From JBGSMF01 sp964651475 (GTDB lineage Bacteria > Chloroflexota > Anaerolineae > Fen-1058): a stretch of DNA of 64,000 bases. Of this stretch, positions 58,504 to 64,000 are shown piece after piece. How positions within the stretch are numbered: the stretch's first letter is position 1; each line of letters starts with the position of its first letter. A program made the position numbers and the translations under genes. The stretch lies in contig CAZYXV010000001.1 in the NCBI GenBank assembly GCA_964651475.1, positions 186,001 to 250,000 on the forward strand. The letters are read 5' to 3'. The notes under the pieces are model-generated. The model had not been told where the DNA came from. It saw nothing but the letters and a program-made list of their open reading frames with translations, and did no database searches.

Positions 58504-59230
58504 GTTTGTCCACTTCAGCTTGCAGAGAGGTCTTGACTGTCTCAAAGGTCAAGCCTTTTTCAGCGCAATAGTCCTTGACCTTTATCCCCGGCGCGGCAGG
58601 CATGGGCGCACCCATTGCTTTTTCAATGACCTCTTTTGAAACACCCCAGTCGAGCAAATTGGCGAATGTGGTTGATCCCTTGACGGTGCGATCGGTGCTG
58701 GTCGCGTGCGGCGTTGGTTGAGCGCCTGGCGCCTGGGTGGCCTGCGGCGCGGCGCCCCGGTCGGGCACGGTGTGAGCAGCCAGGTAAGCCGCCTGCTCAT
58801 CGCTCAGGTTGCGCGCGCGCAGCAGCGTGGCTGCCGATTCAGGCAGATAAATGTCGGTGCTCAAGTCATACGGCAACCCTTTGTAAAAGGCCACAAACAG
58901 GCGCACCGACGCTGTGCCAATTTCTTGTTCACTGCCGGCGTACAGTTCTTCTAGCTCTTTGACGGCAAACTCGGTCAGGTTATCACTTTGGATGCCAAAG
59001 GCCTCGGCCAGCACCGTAGGAGCGATGCCGAAATTCTTGTCCACATCGCCAAAAGTGTACGAGCCGCGAATGTCGGCCGGGTTCGCCTGGCCGGCAAACT
59101 CGCCGCTGGTGAATTGGGCGGCTTGTTTGGTAGATTCGGTCTGCCACCACCCCATCGCGTTGGAAAAGAAAATCCCGCCGAACAGAATGACGATCAGCAA
59201 GGCCGCCAGGGGTTTGGATGTTAGCGTCAT
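58496..59230 (-). CDS. Membrane-anchored protein with paired domain repeat, redox cluster
   Basis: The 244-residue protein has an N-terminal anchor (residues 8-24, PLAALLIVILFGGIFFS). Two copies of a small module follow: RGSYTFGDVDKNFGIAPTVL (near 55) and KGSTTFANLLDWGVSKEVI (near 185), each followed by an acidic helix. A Pro/Ala/Thr linker lies between. It is exported or periplasmic-side. The start overlaps the stop of the NapH-like gene (ATGA), so it is made with that ferredoxin. From memory, similar proteins follow 4Fe-4S genes in other anaerobes, but no function is known to me. Confidence 0.75.
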   Translation of the reverse strand: MTLTSKPLAALLIVILFGGIFFSNAMGWWQTESTKQAAQFTSGEFAGQANPADIRGSYTFGDVDKNFGIAPTVLAEAFGIQSDNLTEFAVKELEELYAGSEQEIGTASVRLFVAFYKGLPYDLSTDIYLPESAATLLRARNLSDEQAAYLAAHTVPDRGAAPQATQAPGAQPTPHATSTDRTVKGSTTFANLLDWGVSKEVIEKAMGAPMPAAPGIKVKDYCAEKGLTFETVKTSLQAEVDKLK

Positions 59231-60081
59231 TTGACACCTCGCGTAGAGAATTGAACGGTTTTGGCAACCGGGCAGATAGCTTCGGACGTACACTCCAGGC
59301 ACGAAATGCACTGGTGATCGCGCACGACGGTGACGCTATCTACCGGGATGTTCATCGGGCACATGATGGAGCAGGCGCCGTCGGCTTTGCAGGTGGCCTC
59401 GTTGCGGCGGATGCTAAAGATGCGAAACAGGTTGGTGATCCCCAACAGCGCCCCGTACGGGCAGGCATACTTGCACCAGGGCCGCTCGACAAAGAATGAC
59501 AGCCCAAGAGTGATGCCCAAAATGACCAACCCGATGATAGATACTTCGCTGGTCCAAAAGTTGAACAGGGCAAAGTATGGATCATACGTGGAAAAGATCA
59601 GCGTGCCGGTCACGGCCGTCATATACAGCACCCAGGCCAACACGCCATAGCGCAGAAAGCGCAATATCCGGTCTAGCCTGGCCGGGACGAAATGGTTAAA
59701 GCGGCGGCGGAACAACTTGCGCCCAAACCCGCTCACCCATTCCTGGATGGTGCCCAGCGGGCACACCCAGCCGCAAAACACCGGGCCGAACAAAATCGCC
59801 AGCAACAGGCTAATGACCATCAGCACAAAGGATGACTGGTGAATCTTTTGCACAAACGTCCCCACCGTGGCGAACTGGTAAATCGTCACCACGCCGCCGA
59901 AAGGGCACACGGCGTGCAGGCTGGCGTTTGCCAGCAGGGGAATGGCCTGGCCGCTTTCGGCCAGGGTGTGATTGATTGCGATCAACGCAATCAGGATAAA
60001 AAAGCCCCACTGGACAACTTTGCGGAGCCAGATGCTCTTGGGGCGAAAGAGGCGAATGCGTTTACCCAACACTGTGATCAT
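59227..60081 (-). CDS. NapH/NosR-like membrane 4Fe-4S polyferredoxin
   Basis: The 284-residue protein has four to five spans and the paired membrane cysteine motifs CGWVCPLG (near 103) and CKYACPYG (near 205), then two 4Fe-4S clusters (CKADGACSIMCP near 237 and CISCLECTSEAICP near 255). NapH-type proteins oxidise menaquinol and pass electrons outward to a partner. No NapC/NapG genes are present here, so the acceptor is not known; the coupled 244-residue protein is the natural candidate. Confidence 0.88.
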   Translation of the reverse strand: MITVLGKRIRLFRPKSIWLRKVVQWGFFILIALIAINHTLAESGQAIPLLANASLHAVCPFGGVVTIYQFATVGTFVQKIHQSSFVLMVISLLLAILFGPVFCGWVCPLGTIQEWVSGFGRKLFRRRFNHFVPARLDRILRFLRYGVLAWVLYMTAVTGTLIFSTYDPYFALFNFWTSEVSIIGLVILGITLGLSFFVERPWCKYACPYGALLGITNLFRIFSIRRNEATCKADGACSIMCPMNIPVDSVTVVRDHQCISCLECTSEAICPVAKTVQFSTRGVK

Positions 60082-60126
60082 AGAACCCCCTGAATTCTGG
60101 TCGTGCTACGCTCATCAAAAAAGCAT

Positions 60127-60165
60127 GGAAAAAGCACCTTGTGCCAGTGCCGGGGTGCTTTTTCC
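60127..60165 (-). terminator. Terminator between DUF2202 and NapH-like genes
   Basis: GGAAAAAGCACC and GGTGCTTTTTCC form a 12-bp stem with a 15-nt loop that contains T-rich arms. It lies 30 nt after the DUF2202 gene stop, so the downstream genes may be partly insulated. Confidence 0.6.
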
Positions 60166-60194
60166 AATTTTACTCGTTTTCAAAAAACCTGCCA

Positions 60195-61040
60195 TCAGCC
60201 GCGCCGGCCGCGCCCGCCTCTTTCGATAGCGCCGCCGACAATCGCCTGGTAGGCCGCCTGACTGAGATAGTGAGGCTGGTACATCTCACCAGTCTGCCTT
60301 GTCAAGTTGGACGTAAACGCCTGCAAGTGATTGCCAGAGCCTTTCAGCAGGTTCTGATAGACCATCTGAATATCTGCCAGGTCGGTCTGGGCCAGCCGCT
60401 CTTCAAGATCAAGGATGTCAATCTCCTCAATCGCCGCGCCCACCCGCAAAGCGTCTGCCAGCGACCGGCCGCCTTCCGCCGTCAATTGATTGTATAGCTC
60501 TTGCAGCTTGACATTCGTGAATGCGCCAACAGCTTGATCAGCCGCCGGGTCTTGCAAGCCATAACGATCAATCAGCACCTTGACGGCCTCTGTATGCGTC
60601 TGTTCGCTGTTGGCGATATTTTGAAAGATGGACAATCCCCACTTGTCGTACAACGCCAGGTAAACATCGTGCGCCAGCTTTTCTTCTTCACGCATATAGA
60701 GGATGCCTTCGGTCTCGGCTTCGCTCAACGTGTCTGCCGTCAGTGGCCCCAGCGCGTCGTTCAGAGTAGCCGTGTCCATGTCAGCGCCATGCCCGGCAGC
60801 GCCAGCTTGTCCCCGGCCAGCCGGGTTGGCTTTGTAAGAACCGGCTTGCCCATTGCGCCCGTAACCTTGCCCCTGATTAACCTGATTGGCTCCATCAATG
60901 CCTGTCTGTCCACCGCGCCCGTAACCTTGCCCGTGCGCTTCTGCTATACCGGTTGTGCTTATCGTGCGAATCACTGCCCCGACCACCAACACTCCAACCA
61001 GCCCAATCAACAATACACCGATCAAAATTTTCTTGAACAT
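60195..61040 (-). CDS. DUF2202 ferritin-like protein
   Basis: The 281-residue protein has an N-terminal anchor (residues 5-26) and a Gly/Gln-rich linker with repeated GQGYGRNGQ-type units (40-80). A four-helix ferritin-like DUF2202 domain follows at about 100-265. Metal ligands fit the family: REEEKLAHDVY near 113, SEQTHTEAV near 146, AIEEIDILDLEE near 202 and GSGNHLQAF near 235. It is an exported di-metal protein, perhaps a peroxidase or iron store. It follows the DUF4405 gene by 64 nt in the redox cluster. Confidence 0.87.
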   Translation of the reverse strand: MFKKILIGVLLIGLVGVLVVGAVIRTISTTGIAEAHGQGYGRGGQTGIDGANQVNQGQGYGRNGQAGSYKANPAGRGQAGAAGHGADMDTATLNDALGPLTADTLSEAETEGILYMREEEKLAHDVYLALYDKWGLSIFQNIANSEQTHTEAVKVLIDRYGLQDPAADQAVGAFTNVKLQELYNQLTAEGGRSLADALRVGAAIEEIDILDLEERLAQTDLADIQMVYQNLLKGSGNHLQAFTSNLTRQTGEMYQPHYLSQAAYQAIVGGAIERGGRGRRG

Positions 61041-61104
61041 TGTTATTCCTTCCTGTTTTATCTGGCGCGAGCATCAGCCGCCCGCGCCAGTGTGAATTTA
61101 TGGT

Positions 61105-61728
61105 TTATGATGCTAACGATAACTCGCTTGCCTGCGGCTGAGGCCGCAGCGACGCAAAGAACTTGATCGTCACATTGACAATCCACCGCCAGTGGATGGC
61201 AAAGTGGACCACTGCCGCGACAATCATCACCACGCCGCTCCAGGTGTGAAGCATATCCCAGGTGGTGTTGGCAAACAAGAAGCCTGTGCTCGCATTGATG
61301 CCGTGCGAGCCGCCAGGCGCAAACATAAAATACACGCCCGAAACCGCCGTGAGCAAAAAACTGATGCCTACCAGCGCGTCGAGCGCCACGTTGAAATGCC
61401 CACGCGCGTTCATGCACGCGCACCGACCCGTCAACTCTTTGACGATGCGGGTTGCCATGCTCGCCACCCATTTCCAGTGAATGGCAAAATGAATGACAAC
61501 GGCCGCAATCATTGCCACACCGGTCCAGGTGTGCAGGTCATCCCACGTGTGGCGATCAAACAGAATGGTCACGCCATACCAGGGATTGCGCCCGCCCTGG
61601 TAGCCGCCCGAGGGCAGAAATAAAAAGTAGATGCCCGACAACGAGGCGATGAGCGCGCTCACAAGCACTGCGGCGTCAACCAGCCAGTTGTTGCGGGTCT
61701 GACTAGAGATTACATTTGACTTGGACAT
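61105..61728 (-). CDS. DUF4405 membrane protein (cytochrome b-like, duplicated)
   Basis: The 207-residue protein has four spans in two similar halves. Each half has a loop with a HTWDDLHTWTGVAMI or TTWDMLHTWSGVVMI segment and a VIHFAIHWKW or VVHFAIHWRW helix, giving the paired histidines expected for heme b binding. DUF4405 proteins are often next to quinol or ferredoxin electron-transfer genes, as here. The 61728 ATG has AAAGGAAAC upstream. Upstream lies an 11-bp-periodic TTCACA array (61809-61847) ahead of a TAAGAT -10 box. Confidence 0.85.
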   Translation of the reverse strand: MSKSNVISSQTRNNWLVDAAVLVSALIASLSGIYFLFLPSGGYQGGRNPWYGVTILFDRHTWDDLHTWTGVAMIAAVVIHFAIHWKWVASMATRIVKELTGRCACMNARGHFNVALDALVGISFLLTAVSGVYFMFAPGGSHGINASTGFLFANTTWDMLHTWSGVVMIVAAVVHFAIHWRWIVNVTIKFFASLRPQPQASELSLAS

Positions 61729-61791
61729 GATTGTTTCCTTTATACAGTTATTTTTTCGGTGCAGGCTATTTGCTCCTGCTTAACTCTGGCT

Positions 61792-61986
61792 TTATCTTAC
61801 CAAAACAGTGTGAAAGGCTTGTGAACACATTTTGAAAATTGTGTGAATTCGCAGCGCGCAAAACAGGACTGCGCTGCCTTTTGAATGGCAAACAAAAAGA
61901 GCGGTGCGATCAACACCGCTCGGCGCCTCCTGTTTGCAGGTTTCGCAGTACAACCGGCAAAGGTTGGCATGACGAATAAAGGCCAT
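61792..61986 (-). CDS. Doubtful small Cys-rich ORF
   Basis: A 64-codon frame has a zinc-ribbon-like start (LCRLYCETCKQ, then FVCH) but no clear ribosome site. A terminator-type hairpin (61894-61921) and the TTCACA array both lie inside it. It may be a remnant of a small zinc protein. I rate translation unlikely. Confidence 0.2.
   Translation of the reverse strand: MAFIRHANLCRLYCETCKQEAPSGVDRTALFVCHSKGSAVLFCALRIHTIFKMCSQAFHTVLVR
61794..61847 (-). promoter_or_regulatory. PhoB/PhoP-type tandem TTCACA operator with -10 box
   Basis: On the minus strand TTCACA occurs at 61847-61842, 61825-61820 and 61814-61809, and TTCAAA at 61836-61831, all on an exact 11-bp grid with 5-nt spacers. TAAGAT (61799-61794) follows 9 nt after the last copy and no -35 box is present. 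This is the layout of promoters activated by OmpR/PhoB-family regulators. Confidence 0.6.
61894..61921 (-). terminator. Intrinsic terminator in the DUF5667-DUF4405 spacer
   Basis: GAGCGGTG and CACCGCTC (8-bp stem, 7-nt loop) followed on the minus strand by TTTTTG. It would end read-through from the sigma/DUF5667 operon. Confidence 0.65.
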
Positions 61987-61993
61987 TAAACGA

Positions 61994-62020
61994 GTAGAGC
62001 CTCTTTTGAAGAGGCTCTAC
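61994..62020 (-). terminator. Hairpin after the DUF5667 gene
   Basis: A perfect 12-bp inverted repeat (GTAGAGCCTCTT and complement) with a 3-nt loop lies 18 nt after the gene. Its T-run is weak. Confidence 0.55.
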
Positions 62021-62038
62021 CTGACGAGATAGTCCAGG

Positions 62039-63346
62039 CTATGGACGGCCGCTGCTGCCGCCTGATTTTGGCATTGGTGTTGGACTGTCCCCACTCGGCG
62101 CCGGCGTCGGCTGCGGGTTGCCGCCGTTTCCAGTGCCCCCACCGCCAGGCTCAGACGTTGGTTGAGAATTGCCGCCGCCACCGCCAGGCTCAGACGTTGG
62201 CTGAGAATTGCCGCCGTTTCCACGGCTACCGCCGCCCTGCGGAGTGCTACCACCACCAGGCTCGGACGTTGGCTGAGAATTACCACTGCCTCCGCTCCCC
62301 GGCGTACGTGTGGCCTGCGGCCCAGGACCATACCCACTGCCAGGTGTAACTGTCTGGCTGATGCCGGGGCCACCAAAGCCCTTGCCTGGGGTAACCGTTT
62401 GGCTGATGCCAGGACCGGGGCCAAACGTGCCGCTTGGTGTGATCGTCAGGCTAATGCCAGGGCCAGGGCCAAAACCATTACCCGGCGCGACGGTTTGGCT
62501 GATGCCGGGACCAGGGCCAAAGCCATTGCCAGGCGCGACGGTCTGGCTGATACCAGGGCCAGGGCCAATTCCACTGCCCGGCGTGTGAACCGGGGTGGGC
62601 TGCGGCTCATCGTTTCCTGCCCGTTCGCGATGGCGGAAAGCCAATGGATCAGTCAATCCCATTTGGGCCAGCGCATGCCGCTCGGCCAGCATGGTTTGCA
62701 CTCGCGCCAAAACTGGCTGCGATTGTTCAGGCGCACCGGCCTGCACCTGCGCCATGCGTTGAGTCTGTTGCTCAATGGTTGCCTGTACTTGAATCAAGGT
62801 CCGATTCAAGCCCATGTCGTCCATGCCCGCCGCGATGTGAAGCGCATTGTCCAACTGTGCTTGCAAACGAGTGGCGACCGGATCGGGTGGCACAACGCCA
62901 CCAGCATTGAGAGCCTCGATCTCTCCTGTGCGGCGATTGGCAAACTCTAATGATAACGCCACTTGCGCTTCCGGGGCGCCTGTCAATCCCAGGCGCACAT
63001 CCTCGCAAAGCGTCTTGACGCCGTACAGTGGCTCAGTGGGCAAATCGTCTTGCGCCGCATACACCGCCGCGCCTCCTCCACCCAAAACAAGAGATACTAT
63101 TAGAAAAACCGTCATCAGGGTCGTCATCGCAAAACTCTCCTTTCGTGTAAATAGATTGAGTAACTTGTTCCACCCTGTATGACGCGGGACATCTGCCCGG
63201 GATACGCCCCGGCTCAACGATTCGGCCTGAGCCAGGAATTGCGCCCGGCCACGCGCGGCCGCTTGTTCATCACGCGGAGGCATAATTGCAAGTCGTTCCA
63301 AACTTTGCCGTACTCGCGGGTCAATCGAATCATTTGGTTTGCTCAT
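62039..63346 (-). CDS. DUF5667-like membrane protein with Gly-Pro repeats (ECF partner)
   Basis: The 435-residue protein has a cytoplasmic N-terminal part of about 75 residues, one span at about 78-95 (LMTVFLIVSLVLGGGGAAVY) and a DUF5667-type helical domain at about 97-235 (QDDLPTEPLYGVKTLCEDVR; LSLEFANRRTGEI). The Gly/Pro tail has about six copies of a 16-residue unit GPGPGISQTVAPGNGF and then (S)GGNSQPTSEPGG units. DUF5667 proteins usually follow ECF sigma genes as membrane partners. The sigma gene ends 20 nt upstream. The tail probably crosses the cell wall. Confidence 0.83.
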   Translation of the reverse strand: MSKPNDSIDPRVRQSLERLAIMPPRDEQAAARGRAQFLAQAESLSRGVSRADVPRHTGWNKLLNLFTRKESFAMTTLMTVFLIVSLVLGGGGAAVYAAQDDLPTEPLYGVKTLCEDVRLGLTGAPEAQVALSLEFANRRTGEIEALNAGGVVPPDPVATRLQAQLDNALHIAAGMDDMGLNRTLIQVQATIEQQTQRMAQVQAGAPEQSQPVLARVQTMLAERHALAQMGLTDPLAFRHRERAGNDEPQPTPVHTPGSGIGPGPGISQTVAPGNGFGPGPGISQTVAPGNGFGPGPGISLTITPSGTFGPGPGISQTVTPGKGFGGPGISQTVTPGSGYGPGPQATRTPGSGGSGNSQPTSEPGGGSTPQGGGSRGNGGNSQPTSEPGGGGGNSQPTSEPGGGGTGNGGNPQPTPAPSGDSPTPMPKSGGSSGRP

Positions 63347-63366
63347 AACATCCTTCCCAATCTAAT

Positions 63367-63927
63367 TCAACCCTGACTATTTGATTCTAGTTGCTCGGCC
63401 TTGACGAGCACGCGCCGCAACGATTCAATGGCGCGGTGCTGTAGAGCCTTGATGGCCCCCACAGGTTTGCCAAGCGCCTGTGCAATTTCCTCGTTTTCCC
63501 AACCTTCCAGAAACTTGAGCATAACTACCTGGCGCTGTTCGGGCGTCAGGCGGGCCAGCGCGGCTCGGGCGCGTTCCTGTTCCGTCCGTTGCATCACGGC
63601 TTGAGATGGCTCTGCTTCTGCATCGGCGCGCCAATCTTCTTCCAACGGCACAGTCGGCAACGGTTGGCGCCGCCAGCGGTCGGTGATCCAGTTGTGCGCC
63701 ACACGATACAAATACGCTTGCAAGTGATTCGTTGGTCCTCCACCATTGCGTAAAGCGTGCAAGAAACGACTAAAGGTTTCTGCCACGCACTCTTCCGACA
63801 GGTCAGTATCGCCGAGCAATCGCATGGCGTAACGATACAGGCGGGGGCTGTACGTATCATAAATTTCGCCCAGCGCCTGCTGATCAAACTGATGAGCACA
63901 CCGCAGCAACTCGTGTTCAGAGGTCAC
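63367..63927 (-). CDS. ECF sigma factor
   Basis: The 186-residue protein has region 2 at about 10-90 (LGEIYDTYSPRLYRYAMRLL; LSEECVAETFSRFLHAL; YRVAHNWITDRWRR) and region 4 at about 120-172 (LTPEQRQVVMLKFLEGWENE; IAQALGKPVGAIKALQHRAI). No region 3 is present. The GTG at 63927 has GGGGCGG upstream. It is followed by a DUF5667 membrane partner, the standard pairing. Target promoters are not known. The 73 nt right of the gene hold no feature I can support. Confidence 0.92.
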   Translation of the reverse strand: MTSEHELLRCAHQFDQQALGEIYDTYSPRLYRYAMRLLGDTDLSEECVAETFSRFLHALRNGGGPTNHLQAYLYRVAHNWITDRWRRQPLPTVPLEEDWRADAEAEPSQAVMQRTEQERARAALARLTPEQRQVVMLKFLEGWENEEIAQALGKPVGAIKALQHRAIESLRRVLVKAEQLESNSQG

Positions 63928-64000
63928 AGTTGTTTCGCCGCCCCTTATTCTTTAAGACGCCATAAGCCAAACGCAGGTACGGTTCCCATCGTTTCTAAAT

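Overview
The window looks like part of a chromosome of an uncultured Chloroflexota bacterium, probably Anaerolineae-like. This is an inference. It rests on the moderately GC-rich sequence, frequent GTG and TTG starts behind clear Shine-Dalgarno sites, very long secreted DUF11/cadherin-like proteins ending in a YLP(I/L)V-type module, GAF-rich histidine kinases, EAD-type regulators and DUF5667/ECF sigma pairs. One 100-N scaffold gap (9092-9191) lies inside a tandem-repeat gene.

Layout. 1-1550 (minus): an HTH regulator, a TPR protein and a LysM lipoprotein, probably one operon. 1.6-6.4 kb: a Nudix hydrolase, an ABC exporter pair, an ECF sigma/anti-sigma pair, a cloverleaf-like inverted-repeat element and thioredoxin. 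6.5-22 kb: two giant secreted surface proteins (cadherin-like repeats; beta-helix/DUF11/LamG/P-domain/PKD) flanking rsgA, which has its own promoter, a 26-codon leader ORF and a terminator with a competing hairpin. 22-25.3 kb: a DUF2207 protein and two small associated genes.

25.4-36.2 kb is the most interesting block. It holds five consecutive same-strand signalling genes: an S1-S1-REC-GAF histidine kinase, a REC-GAF(x7)-PAS sensor kinase, a stand-alone degenerate receiver, a receiver fused to a Death-like effector-associated domain (EAD), and a receiver fused to an APH/TCAD9-like domain with all catalytic positions lost and a PhoB-type winged helix. A 37-residue membrane peptide follows. 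I read it as a two-component branch of the EAD/ternary-complex conflict-system world, ending in a transcription factor instead of a toxic effector.

36.4-45.5 kb: an SPFH protein with an excisionase-like HTH, a sugar aminotransferase/SDR pair, a double GNAT, a TolB-like lipoprotein, gene remnants, a PHP phosphoesterase, small membrane proteins and a nucleotidyltransferase. 45.6-53.3 kb: tRNA-Leu(GAG), a MOCOS-like class V aminotransferase, plsX-fabF, and a GT2/GT39 glycosylation cluster. 53.3-57.1 kb: a decayed PanB paralogue, then an AraC/TrmO/GNAT/hydrolase/GyrI-like run. 57.5-64 kb: a polytopic membrane protein, then a membrane redox cluster (DUF4405, DUF2202, NapH-like ferredoxin, paired-repeat protein) preceded by an 11-bp-periodic TTCACA array, and an ECF sigma/DUF5667 pair at the right edge.

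Family names come from reading motifs by eye; no database search was run.
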